DNA of 64,000 nt from Cladorhizidae sp. MBARI D1340-BT2 (GCA_028752905.1 JAQNBH010000011.1:1510369-1574368); one strand, 5' to 3'; shown: positions 36,070 through 47,494, numbered from the stretch's first letter. A program made the numbers and translations. The notes: generated from the letters alone by a model not told the origin.

Positions 36070-38540
36070 CTGTCTATACGTGCACCCAATATGACCTCTG
36101 TCTGACCTTGCCACTGTACATCGGCACATGCACCTAATATGACCTCTGTCTGACCTTGCCACTGGACATCGGCACGTGCACCTAATATGACCTCTGTCTG
36201 ACCTTGCCACTGGACATCGGCACGTGCACCTAATATGACCTCTGTCTGACCTTGCCACTGGACATCGGCACGTGCACCTAATATGACCTCTGTCTGACCT
36301 TGCCACTGGACATCGGCACGTGCACCTAATATGACCTCTGTCTGACCTTGCCACTGGACATCAGCACATGCACCCAATATGACCTCTGTCTGACCTTGCC
36401 ACTGGACATCGGCACGTGCACCTAATATGACCTCTGTCTGACCTTGCCACTGGACATCAGCACGTGCACCCAATATGACCTCTGTCTGACCTTGCCACTG
36501 GACATCGGCACATGCACCCAATATGACCTCTGTCTGACCTTGCCACTGGACATCGGCACGTGCACCCAATATGACCTCTGTCTGACCTTGCCACTGGACA
36601 TCGGCACGTGCACCTAATATGACCTCTGTCTGACCTTGCCACTGGACATCAGCACATGCACCCAATATGACCTCTGTCTGACCTTGCCACTGGACATCGG
36701 CACGTGCACCCAATATGACCTCTGTCTGACCTTGCCACTGGACATCGGCACGTGCACCTAATATGACCTCTGTCTGACCTTGCCACTGGACATCGGCACG
36801 TGCACCTAATATGACCTGTCTGACCTTGCCACTGGACATCAGCACATGCACCCAATATGACCTCTGTCTGACCTTGCCACTGGACATCGGCACGTGCACC
36901 TAATATGACCTCTGTCTGACCTTGCCACTGGACATCGGCACGTGCACCCAATATGACCTCTGTCTGACCTTGCCACTGGACATCGGCACGTGCACCCAAT
37001 ATGACCTCTGTCTGACCTTGCCACTGGACATCGGCACGTGCACCCAATATGACCTCTGTCTGACCTTGCCACTGGACATCGGCACGTGCACCTAATATGA
37101 CCTCTGTCTGACCTTGCCACTGGACATCGGCACGTGCACCTAATATGACCTCTGTCTGACCTTGCCACTGGACATCAGCACATGCACCCAATATGACCTC
37201 TGTCTGACCTTGCCACTGGACATCGGCACGTGCACCTAATATGACCTCTGTCTGACCTTGCCACTGGACATCGGCACGTGCACCTAATATGACCTCTGTC
37301 TGACCTTGCCACTGGACATCGGCACGTGCACCCAATATGACCTCTGTCTGACCTTGCCACTGGACATCGGCACGTGCACCTAATATGACCTCTGTCTGAC
37401 CTTGCCACTGGACATCAGCACGTGCACCCAATATGACCTCTGTCTGACCTTGTGACTGGACATCGGCACGTGCACCCAATATGACCTCTGTCTGACCTTG
37501 CCACTGGACATCAGCACGTGCACCCAATATGACCTCTGTCTGACCTTGCCACTGGACATCGGCACGTGCACCCAATATGACCTCTGTCTGACCTTGCCAC
37601 TGGACATCGGCACGTGCACCCAATATGACCTCTGTCTGACCTTGCCACTGGACATCGGCACGTGCACCTAATATGACCTCTGTCTGACCTTGCCACTGGA
37701 CATCAGCACATGCACCCAATATGACCTCTGTCTGACCTTGCCACTGGACATCGGCACGTGCACCCAATATGACCTCTGTCTGACCTTGCCACTGGACATC
37801 GGCACGTGCACCTAATATGACCTGTCTGACCTTGCCACTGGACATCAGCACATGCACCCAATATGACCTCTGTCTGACCTTGCCACTGGACATCGGCACG
37901 TGCACCCAATATGACCTCTGTCTGACCTTGCCACTGGACATCGGCACGTGCACCCAATATGACCTCTGTCTGACCTTGCCACTGGACATCGGCACGTGCA
38001 CCCAATATGACCTCTGTCTGACCTTGCCACTGGACATCGGCACGTGCACCTAATATGACCTCTGTCTGACCTTGCCACTGGACATCGGCACGTGCACCTA
38101 ATATGACCTCTGTCTGACCTTGCCACTGGACATCAGCACATGCACCCAATATGACCTCTGTCTGACCTTGCCACTGGACATCGGCACGTGCACCCAATAT
38201 GACCTCTGTCTGACCTTGCCACTGGACATCGGCACGTGCACCTAATATGACCTCTGTCTGACCTTGCCACTGGACATCGGCACGTGCACCCAATATGACC
38301 TCTGTCTGACCTTGCCACTCGACATCGGCACGTGCACCTAATATGACCTCTGTCTGACCTTGCCACTGGACATCAGCACGTGCACCCAATATGACCTCTG
38401 TCTGACCTTGTCACTGGACATCGGCACGTGCACCCAATATGACCTCTGTCTGACCTTGCCACTGGACATCAGCACATGCACCCAATATGACCTCTGTCTG
38501 ACCTTGCCACTGGACATCAGCACATGCACCCAATATGATT
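36070..38540. repeat. 48-bp minisatellite with perfect DR5 sites, about 51 copies
   Basis: Each unit contains TGACCTCTGTCTGACCT followed by TGCCACTGGACATCGGCA and CGTGCACCCAATA. TGACCT-N5-TGACCT is a perfect direct repeat with 5-base spacing. Two units (near 36811 and 37821) lack CT and become DR3. Most units also have CACGTG or CACATG. Because 48 is divisible by three, long open frames exist on the minus strand (up to 466 codons). These are by-products. The stretch 35735-36069 has no recognised feature. Confidence 0.97.
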
Positions 38541-38769
38541 CCTTGCTGGCAGAGTTTCCCTCATTCCCTTGGCTCTTCCCTAGACTTGCAGGTCACTGCA
38601 GAAGCTGCCTGGGCTTCCACTGCACCAACAGAAAGCAGCTGTATTCCACAGCACCAACATGCTCTGTGGTGGCAGGTCTCAGGAAAACTTTGCAGTTGCT
38701 TGCATTTGGTCTTGCATTTGGTCTGGAGTTTCTTGGATCATTGCTTAATGAATCTCATTACATCACGTC

Positions 38770-38850
38770 CTGTAGTATATCAGACAATTACTGTAGTATA
38801 CTAGACATTTCCTGTAGTATACTAGACATTTCCTGTAGTATACTAGACAC
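38770..38850. repeat. ~22-bp repeat, 4 copies
   Basis: TCCTGTAGTATACTAGACAT-type units. The surrounding 38541-38930 is otherwise featureless intron. A run of 15 C at 38933-38947 precedes the next acceptor. Confidence 0.8.
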
Positions 38851-38970
38851 TGCTCCTTTAAATTTATAAATTAACTACAATGTTTAAATTAACTACAATG
38901 TTGAGGAGGCAATATTTTAACTAGTCACTTTGCCCCCCCCCCCCCCCTCTCCCCGGTCCCCCTTCTACAG

Positions 38971-39236
38971 ATATTGGAGCACCCTGATGCACGTGAGATG
39001 AATGTCACATGTGGTGTGTACCATGAACGTACCTTGTGGTGTGGGTGTGGTCATTACCTGGTGGGGCTCCACCCACAAGATCTGCTGATGAAGCACTACA
39101 CACGGCTCAATGAGTACTTGGTTATTGCTAAAATGGCAGCCATCCAGGGCCACCTGTGGATCAGCTTTCAGGGGGAGAGTATCCTCGCAGTTGCCAGCAC
39201 GATGAAACCTAGTGCACCTCAGACCATAGACTGCCA
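38971..39236 (+). CDS. LRRK1: LRRK1-like Roco kinase, WD40-like exon
   Basis: Acceptor CCTTCTACAG|ATATTG, phase 0. It encodes ILEHPDAREMNVTCGVYHER, TLWCGCGHYLVGLHPQDLL and AAIQGHLWISFQGESILAVA, alternating strands typical of a beta-propeller. The 3' end is ambiguous. GTACGT at 39237 ends the exon in phase 2 and fits the last acceptor of the following array (43280). GTATGT at 39241 ends it in phase 0 and fits acceptors one to five repeat units further upstream (for example 43236). I give the shorter form. Confidence 0.82.
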
Positions 39237-39308
39237 GTACGTATGTTTTGATGACCCTTTTCGATGTGTACTTTTCCGAGCTGTAGGTCCTTTGTATAAT
39301 ATAATAGC

Positions 39309-39395
39309 ACAAGAAATAGTACAAGAAATAGTACAAGAAATAGTACAAGAAATAGTACAAGAAATAGTACAAGAAATAGAAATAGTACAAGAAAT
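39309..39395. repeat. 12-bp repeat
   Basis: About seven copies of ACAAGAAATAGT, shortly after the exon. The part from 39400 to 39660 has no recognised feature. Confidence 0.85.
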
Positions 39396-39667
39396 CGTAC
39401 AAGAACCAAAAAATGTTGACCTTCAACCAATCTAAACCATCAGTTTGGTGACCCTTTACCATATATAAATATGTTAATGAATTTGGTGACCCTTTACCAC
39501 ATATAATTATGGTAAAGGTATCTGGTTATGCTACCCATGGGTACAGTCCTTTTTTTTAGCAGATCAATCCAATATGGAAGTTTGTTATATATATTATAGT
39601 TTAAGAAGTGGAGGACTGCATTAGTATGAGCCTTCTGGGGCTTTTGACACTTTTTAACATTTCTTCT

Positions 39668-39830
39668 TATCAGCACGTGCCATGTCTTGTTGCTGTTGGT
39701 GACTGTACCCATGTAGGGCCAGCTACAGCATTGCTTATATTGTTGTCCACTCCACACATCAGCACATGCCATGTCTTGTCTTGTTGCTGTTGGTGATTGT
39801 ACCCATGTAGGGTCAGCTACAGCATTGCAC
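39668..39830. repeat. Dispersed repeat, second locus (related to 1265-1435)
   Basis: Two more copies of the CACGTGCCATGTCTTGTTGC ... GTAGGGCCAGCTAC segment, in the same orientation as at 1.3 kb. Confidence 0.75.
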
Positions 39831-40062
39831 GTGCTATGTCTGTTAGATGATCTTTTACCATTTACAATCATTTGTTGGTGTAGTCAATAGATGGTGACAA
39901 TTTTGTTACTTTTTTTTGTACGTTCAGATTTGATTCTAAGCCCATACACATGAACTAGTATAATCATCCGTATAGCAAGTAGTCACTGTCAGATATCTGT
40001 GGTCCAACTCTCAATGAACTCTCAGTTGCTAGTAGCATATAATGACTTCCTCAACAATCAAC

Positions 40063-40315
40063 TTAAATTGAAGGCCAGAGCATCTTCCTGATGAAGGCTA
40101 GAGCACTTCCTGATGAAGGCCAGAGCATCTTCCTGATGAAGGCCAGAGCATCTTCCTGATGAAGGCTAGAGCACTTCCTGATGAACGCGAGAGCATCTTC
40201 CTGATGAAGGCTAGAGCACTTCCTGATGAAGGCCAGAGCATCTTCCTGATGAAGGCCAGAGCATCTTCCTGATGAAGGCCAGAGCATCTTCCTGATGAAG
40301 GCCAGAGCATCTTCC
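40063..40315. repeat. 21/23-bp repeat, about 11 copies
   Basis: Units of GAGCATCTTCCTGATGAAGG with CCA or CTA. The reverse complement of this unit is the core of the 29-bp array at 47010-47390. Flanking bases (CAATCAACTTAAATTGAAGG, near 40050-40070) are also related, inverted, to 47405-47430. Confidence 0.9.
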
Positions 40316-40322
40316 TAATATA

Positions 40323-43290
40323 TATACCCCACAGCTCAGTGTTGAGTGTTTTACCATGTTATATACCCCACAGCTAAGTGTTGAGTGTTTTACCATGTTA
40401 TATACCCCACAGCTCACTGTTGGTGTTGAGTGTTTTACCATGTTATATACCCCACAGCTCAGTGTTGAGTGTTTTACCATGTTATATACCCCACAGCTCA
40501 GTGTTGAGTATTTTACCATGTTATATACCCCACAGCTCAGTGTTGAGTGTTTTACCATGTTATATACCCCACAGCTCAGTGTTGAGTGTTTTACCATGTT
40601 ATATACCCCACAGCTCAGTGTTGAGTGTTTTACCATGTTATATACCCCACAGCTAAGTGTTGAGTGTTTTACCATGTTATATATCCCACAGCTCAGTGTT
40701 GAGTGTTTTACCATGTTATATACCCCACAGCTCAGTGTTGAGTGTTTTACCATGTTATATACCCCACAGCTCAGTGTTGAGTGTTTTACCATGTTATATA
40801 CCCCACAGCTCACTGTTGAGTGTTTTACCATGTTATATACCCCACAGCTCAGTGTTGAGTGTTTTACCATGTTATATACCCCACAGCTCAGTGTTGAGTG
40901 TTTTACCATGTTATATACCCCACAGCTCAGTGTTGAGTGTTTTACCATGTTATATACCCCACAGCTCAGTGTTGAGTGTTTTACCATGTTATATACCCCA
41001 CAGCTCAGTGTTGAGTGTTTTACCATGTTATATACCCCACAGCTCAGTGTTGGGTGTTTTACCATGTTATATACCCCACAGCTAAGTGTTGAGTGTTTTA
41101 CCATGTTATATACCCCACAGCTCAGTGTTGAGTGTTTTACCATGTTATATACCCCACAGCTCAGTGTTGAGTGTTTTACCATGTTATATACCCCACAGCT
41201 CAGTGTTGAGTGTTTTACCATGTTATATACCCCACAGCTCAGTGTTGAGTGTTTTACCATGTTATATACCCCACAGCTCAGTGTTGAGTGTTTTACCATG
41301 TTATATACCCCACAGCTCAGTGTTGAGTGTTTTACCATGTTATATACCCCACAGCTCAGTGTTGAGTGTTTTACCATGTTATATACCCCACAGCTCAGTG
41401 TTGAGTGTTTTACCATGTTATATACCCCACAGCTCAGTGTTGAGTGTTTTACCATGTTATATACCCCACAGCTCAGTGTTGAGTGTTTTACCATGTTATA
41501 TACCCCACAGCTCAGTGTTGGGTGTTTTACCATGTTATATACCCCACAGCTAAGTGTTGAGTGTTTTACCATGTTATATACCCCACAGCTAAGTGTTGAG
41601 TGTTTTACCATGTTATATACCCCACAGCTCAGTGTTGAGTGTTTTACCATGTTATATATCCCCACAGCTCAGTGTTGAGTGTTTTACCATGTTATATACC
41701 CCACAGCTCAGTGTTGAGTGTTTTACCATGTTATATACCCCACAGCTCAGTGTTGAGTGTTTTACCATGTTATATACCCCACAGCTCAGTGTTGAGTGTT
41801 TTACCATGTTATATATCCCCACAGCTCAGTGTTGAGTGTTTTACCATGTTATATACCCCACAGCTCAGTGTTGAGTGTTTTACCATGTTATATATCCCAC
41901 AGCTCAGTGTTGAGTGTTTTACCATGTTATATACCCCACAGCTCAGTGTTGAGTGTTTTACCATGTTATATACCCCACAGTTGAGTGTTTTACCATGTTA
42001 CATACCCCACAGCTCAGTGTTGAGTGTTTTACCATGTTACATACCCCACAGCTCAGTGTTAGGTGTTTTACCATGTTATATACCCCACAGCTCAGTGTTG
42101 AGTGTTTTACCATGTTATATACCCCACAGCTCAGTGTTGAGTGTTTTACCATGTTATATACCCCACAGCTCAGTGTTGAGTGTTTTACCATGTTATATAC
42201 CCCACAGCTCAGTGTTGAGTGTTTTACCATGTTATATATCCCACAGCTCAGTGTTGAGTGTTTTACTATGTTATATACCCCACAGCTCAGTGTTGAGTAT
42301 TTTACCATGTTATATACCCCACAGCTCAGTGTTGAGTATTTTACCATGTTATATATCCCACAGCTCAGTGTGTTGAGTATTTTACCATGTTATATATCCC
42401 ACAGCTCAGTGTTGAGTGTTTTACCATGTTATATACCCCATAGCTCAGTGTTGAGTGTTTTATCATATTATATACCCCACAGCTCAGTGTTGACCATGTT
42501 ATATACCCCCACAGCTAAGTGTTGAGTGTTTTACCATGTTATATACCCCACAGCTCAGTGTTGAGTATTTTACCATGTTATATATCCCCACAGCTCAGTG
42601 TTGAGCATGTTATATACCCCACAGCTCAGTGTTGAGTGTTTTACCATGTTATATACCCCACAGCTCAGTGTTTTACAATGTTATATACCCCACAGCTCAG
42701 TGTTGAGCCATGTTATATATCCCACAGCTCAGTGTTGAGTGTTTTACCATGTTATATACCCCACAGCTCAGTGTTGAGTGTTTTACCATGTTATATACCC
42801 CACAGCTCAGTGTTGAGTGTTTTACCATGTTATATACCCCACAGCTCAGTGTTGAGTGTTTTACCATGTTATATACCCCACAGCTCAGTGTTGAGTGTTT
42901 TACCATGTTATATACCCCACAGCTCAGTGTTGGGTGTTTTACCATGTTATATACCCCACAGCTCACTGTTGGTGTTGAGTGTTTTACCATGTTATATACC
43001 CCACAGCTCAGTGTTGAGTGTTTTACCATGTTATATATCCCACAGCTCAGTGTTGAGTGTTTTACCATGTTATACACAGCTCAGTGTTGAGTGTTTTACC
43101 ATGTTATATACCCCACAGCTCAGTGTTGGGTGTTTTACCATGTTATATACCCCACAGCTCAGTGTTGAGTGTTTTACCATGTTATATACCCCACAGCTCA
43201 GTGTTGAGTATTTTACCATGTTATATATCCCACAGCTCAGTGTTGAGTATTTTACCATGTTATATTATATCCTCCACAGCTCAGTGTTGG
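40323..43290 (+). repeat. 39-bp array built from the last exon's 3' splice site, about 75 copies
   Basis: Every unit contains TATATACCCCACAG followed by CTCAGTGTTGAGTGTTTTAC. The final unit ends in CCTCCACAG|CTCAGTGTTGG, which is the acceptor and first bases of the last LRRK1 exon. The array is therefore tandem copies of intron end plus exon start. Units are mostly exact, with a few shorter or longer ones near 42480-42720 and 43075. With 39 divisible by three, long open frames run on both strands. Confidence 0.97.
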
Positions 43291-43583
43291 GTCGATCCAG
43301 TGTGCTTGCTGAACGTGCTGCAATTAGGGATGTGGTCGCTGGTGCCAACGTGGTGTGGGTGGGCACCAGTGGTGGGTTCTTGCTGGGCTTCCACCCACTC
43401 ACAGCCGATGTGCTTGTGGTTCATCGCAAGTCCTTCTCCCTCACGTCTGTCCTCCCTCTGTCCAGGAGGAAACTCTTGACATTTGGCCGCGGGATAATGG
43501 GTCTGGAGGAGGAGGGCGAGGAAGAGGAAAGAACATCAGCCATGTTTACCATCTGGGACTCCTACATCACCACCTCTGACTGA
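43280..43583 (+). CDS. LRRK1: LRRK1-like Roco kinase, last exon and stop codon
   Basis: About 100 codons ending at TGA 43581-43583. It encodes RSSVLAERAAIRDVVAGANV, VVWVGTSGGFLLGFHPLTAD, SRRKLLTFGRGIMG, an acidic stretch and FTIWDSYITTSD. The pattern of a residual AIRDVV..VVWVG..GG followed by a short tail matches the C-terminal end of LRRK1 (LAVRDLIWV..GG). The start is uncertain because the exon edge is part of the 39-bp array. 43280 is the last possible acceptor. 43236 and earlier ones keep the frame open and would add 13-residue repeats. No AATAAA follows closely. Confidence 0.85.
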
Positions 43584-43699
43584 CAACTTACCTACTAGCT
43601 TTTTCAATTTTTTTCAATTTTTCAATATTTGTATCCAGTGAGAAATTCTCTCCCCTGACCAAGTTCAAGTATTTGTTTGTTATTGTTTGCCATTCACCA

Positions 43700-44655
43700 G
43701 CAGAGTTTAAGGCACAAGATTTGCAGGCACCAGCAGAGCTTTAAGGCACAAGATTTGCAGGCACCAGCAGAGCTTTAAGGCACAAGATTTGCAGGGACCA
43801 GCAGAGCTTTAAGGCACAAGATTTGCAGGCACCAGCAGAGCTTTAAGGCACAAGATTTGCAGGCACCAGCAGAGCTTTAAGGCACAAGATTTGCAGTGAC
43901 CAGCAGAGCTTTAAGGCACAAGATTTGCAGGGACCAGTAGAGCTTTAAGGCAAAAGATTTGGAGGGACCAGCAGAGCTTTAAGGCACAAGACTTGCAGTG
44001 ACCAGCAGAGCTTTAAGGCACAAGATTTGCAGTGACCAGCAGAGCTTTAAGGCACAAGATTTGCAGTGACCAGCAGAGCTTTAAGGCACAAGCCTTGCAG
44101 TGACCAGCAGAGTATATGTAAGGCACAAGATTTGCAGGGACCAGCAGAGCTTTAAGGCACAAGATTTGGAGGGACCAGCAGAGCTTTAAGGCACAAGATT
44201 TGCAGTGACCATCAGAGCTTTAAGGCACAAGCCTTGCAGTGACCAGCAGAGTATATGTAAGGCACAAGATTTGCAGGGACCAGCAGAGCTTTAAGGCACA
44301 AGATTTGGAGGGACCAGCAGAGCTTTAAGGCACAAGATTTGCAGTGACCAGCAGAGCTTTAAGGCACAAGCCTTGCAGTGACCAGCAGAGCTTTAAGGCA
44401 CAAGATTTGGAGGGACCAGCAGAGCTTTAAGGCACAAGATTTGCAGTGACCAGCAGAGCTTTAAGGCACAAGCCTTGCAGTGACCAGCAGAGCTTTAAGG
44501 CACAAGATTAGGATGGACCAGCAGAGCTTTAAGGCACAAGATTTGCAGTGACCAGCAGAGCTTTAAGGCACAAGATTTTCAGGGACCAGCAGAGCTTTAA
44601 GGCACAAGATTTTCAGTGACCAGCAGAGCTTTAAGGCACAAGATTTGCACTTATC
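43700..44655. repeat. 34-bp minisatellite, about 27 copies
   Basis: The unit contains CCAGCAGAGCTTTAAGGCAC and AAGATTTGCAG(T/G/C)GA. It lies in the region downstream of the LRRK1 stop codon and may be partly transcribed as 3' UTR. Internal duplication near 44090-44280 (AGTATATGTAAGG variant). Confidence 0.96.
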
Positions 44656-44765
44656 ACAGTGCATTACATCACCACATAACACAACACTATGCACTGCAAG
44701 TACTGGATTTAGCCTTCAGCTAGGGATAAGACTAGGGCAATGGCTAGAGCTAGGGCCAGAGCAAT

Positions 44766-45375
44766 GACCATGCTTGTGTGGCATATCACCCAGGATACCA
44801 TGCTTGTGTGGCATATCACCCAGGATACCATGCTTGTGTGGCATGACACCCAGGATACCATGCTTGTGTGGCATATCACCCAGGATACCATGCTTGTGTG
44901 GCATATCACCCAGGATGCCATGCTTGTGTGGCATATCACCCAGGATACCATGCTTGTGTGGCATATCACCCAGGATACCATGCTTGTGTGGCAGGACACC
45001 CAGGATACCATGCTTGTGTGGCATATCACCCAGGATGCCATGCTTGTGTGGCATATCACCCAGGATACCATGCTTGTGTGGCATATCACCCAGGATACCA
45101 TGCTTGTGTGGCATAACACCCAGGATGCCATGCTTGTGTGGCATATCACCCAGGATGCCATGCTTGTGTGGCATATCACCCAGGATACCATGCTTGTGTG
45201 GCATATCACCCAGGATACCATGCTTGTGTGGCATAACACCCAGGATGCCATGCTTGTGTGGCATATCACCCAGGATGCCATGCTTGTGTGGCATATCACC
45301 CAGGATACCATGCTTGTGTAGCATAACACCCAGGATACCATGCTTGTGTGGCACAACACCCAGGATACCATACTT
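44766..45375. repeat. 30-bp minisatellite, about 20 copies
   Basis: The unit contains ATGCTTGTGTGGCATATCAC and CCAGGATACC. On the minus strand it is open for 257 codons (45489-44716), with a unique ~40-residue start and then a repeated HKHGILGDMP decapeptide. I do not annotate that as a gene (see findings). Confidence 0.96.
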
Positions 45376-45816
45376 GTATAATTTGTCCTCAGGTGGCAAG
45401 AGTTCATCTAGTGAACTGGTAGATACTGTGTAATAAAATAAATCGACAAAGCTGTTGGGGTCAACAGAACAAGTGAAGGCTGGCTGCATTGCTCAATGAT
45501 ATGATCAACTAGACAATTCAAGAGCAGGTGAAAACCATGAAAATGCTGTGCTCTTAAAGACGAGGTGTCTTCTGGTCCACGTCTTCTCTCATTTATCCAC
45601 CATGTGGGGTGGGGTGATATGCTTTAAAAAATCATTGGCATTAGCAGTTATCGCTTCCATCATCTTTGGGACATTCATGGGATCTGTCTGCCTGTTTCTT
45701 TCTCTTCCGTGCAACTTTAATTCCTACTATTTACACGGTCTTTTGAGGAGAGCTTGCTGGTTCTGCTCTTACGCATTTTTCTAACAAGCATTCGTGACGA
45801 CCAACACCTAATTCCG

Positions 45817-45834
45817 ATGCAAATTTCACTGTAA
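45817..45834 (+). promoter_or_regulatory. Five-codon upstream ORF overlapping the TOE1 start (TAATG)
   Basis: ATGCAAATTTCACTGTAATG: an upstream ATG (45817) opens a five-codon frame whose TAA (45832-45834) shares its last base with the TOE1 ATG (45834-45836). If the transcript starts upstream of it, this arrangement could lower or reset initiation. The preceding ~340 bp (45490-45816) is non-repetitive and the likely promoter and leader. I see no clear TATA box. Confidence 0.5.
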
Positions 45835-45947
45835 TGGATGCAAGTGGTTGTGTTCCTATTGTGGACGTCAATTCATCCACAGCAGTTGAGACATGGCCTC
45901 TAATGCTGCAAGCTATAGAGACTGCTGATATCATCTCGCTAGACCTG
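45834..45947 (+). CDS. TOE1: TOE1 deadenylase, exon 1
   Basis: 38 codons from ATG. VPIVDVNSSTAVETWPLMLQ and AIETADIISLDL closely parallel the N-terminus of animal TOE1, where a VPVVDV segment and AI.TA.FVAVDTELSGLG open the nuclease domain. The exon ends CTG|GTAGGT (phase 0), right after the first catalytic Asp (GAC 45942-45944). The catalytic Glu is the first codon of the next exon at 53708. The residue between them is Leu, where TOE1 usually has Thr. TOE1 is a nuclear DEDD 3' exoribonuclease that trims tails of small nuclear RNAs and localises to Cajal bodies (family knowledge). Confidence 0.85.
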
Positions 45948-46680
45948 GTAGGTATGTGTATTTTGCTAGGTATGTGTATTTTTGCTGCGTGTGTGCTAGG
46001 TTGCACATGCTTGACAGCGACTAAGTCTCGTGCGCAGGACTTATAGCTACCTAGACTACAACCTTTACCTTTTTAGTTGTTCTCGAATAAAAGGTAAACA
46101 TTTTATGGTCTACATTGGTAAACATTGGTAAATACCTGTTTTTTTAATTTAATTTTTTTGTCTGGTCTCTATGCTTTTGTTTTCTCTGTAGCCAGTAGCA
46201 GTTGCTCAGGACAACTCCAGAACTGACCAATCATAGCAGATGTTCGTTTATTACTACACACCAGAGATCACAAGTAATTGACTTGGTTTTGTTAAAGTCT
46301 ACTAACTCTCGTCACAAGAGTAAAAACTTCTTAGTAAACCAACTGATTGTTCACTTCCTGCAGCAGTTACTAATCAGCTCAGCTAGGCTGAATAGTCCAC
46401 ACAGAGTGGATTGACAATCTTTTCACCAATTTTGTGATTTGAAAAACAGACGAGTCCACTGCAGAAAATTTGGAGCCATCTGGTAGTAAAATTGTGAATG
46501 GGCTGTTGCGTGGTGTGGAAAAAGATACACCTTGAGGGCTTTGCAGTTTTAAACGTTTTGGGGCTTGGACAGCTGCAAGTGTGTGTTTAAAGGTGAAATT
46601 GGCCGAAGCCACCAAAATGAGTTTTAGCTGAGATGTGAGCTATGTTTTAATGTTTTAATGTTTATGATAATAATTAATTA

Positions 46681-46760
<80 letters not shown>

Positions 46761-46778
46761 TAATAATAATAATAATAT
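46681..46778. repeat. AAT trinucleotide microsatellite
   Basis: (AAT)n of about 32 units with a single CAA interruption. The stretch 45948-46680 is unremarkable intron apart from a ~20-bp direct duplication just after the donor (GGTATGTGTATTTT twice). Confidence 0.95.
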
Positions 46779-47009
46779 TCCTGATAGCTGAAATGCTGAG
46801 TGATGAAGTTGATTACCGAGAAAGTTATTGTATCTGCACTAGTCAACGAGATATTGTTGAAATATAATACTAATATCATTTGCAACCACAAATGATAGAT
46901 AATTAATTACATATTGGTACACCCCTAAACTAGCAACGAACTCTCAGTTGACATAACAAAGTTACTTGACTTTCCCAATAATAATATTTACTCTCTCTAT
47001 TTATCGATA

Positions 47010-47390
47010 GATGCTCTAGCCTCCATCAGGAATAATTAGATGCTCTAGCCTTCATCAGGAATAATGAGATGCTCTAGCCTTCATCAGGAATAATTAGATG
47101 CTCTAGCCTTCATCAGGAATAATGAGATGCTCTAGCCTTCATCAGGAATAATGAGATGCTCTAGCCTCCATCAGGAATAATGAGATGCACTAGCCTTCAT
47201 CAGGAATAATGAGATGCTCTAGCCTTCATCAGGAATAATTAGATGCTCTAGCCTTCATCAGGAATAATGAGATGCTCTAGCCTTCATCAGGAATAATGAG
47301 ATGCTCTAGCCTTCATCAGGAATAAAGAGATGCTCTAGCCTTCATCAGGAATAAAGAGATGCTCTAGCCTTCATCAGGAATAATTAGTCT
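47010..47390. repeat. 29-bp minisatellite, about 13 copies
   Basis: The unit is ATGCTCTAGCCTTCATCAGG plus AATAATGAG or AATAATTAG. Inverted relative of the array at 40063-40315. Confidence 0.95.
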
Positions 47391-47494
47391 GAAATGTCGA
47401 GAGAGTCAACTTCAAGTTGATTACTGAGGAGGACTTTGTATTCATAAGCATTGTTGTTAAATTCTCGCTATGTACTGCATGCAAACTCTTTAGT

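Noticed and set aside
36063..38389. Minus-strand open frames of up to 466 codons (QGQTEVILGARADVQW repeats)
   Set aside because: Produced by a 48-bp unit divisible by three. Several frames are open at once, there is no unique sequence, and it lies within an intron of the LRRK1-like gene.
40211..43077. Long frames on both strands (YNMVKHSTLSCGV, PQLSVECFTMLYT, SVLSVLPCYIPHS)
   Set aside because: By-products of the 39-bp array. Kept only as possible in-frame extensions of the last exon.
45548..45784. 78-codon hydrophobic frame upstream of TOE1
   Set aside because: Short, not recognised, and located where the promoter and leader are expected. A minus-strand start in the same region (MMEAITANANDFLKHITPP) was also considered but has no following exon.
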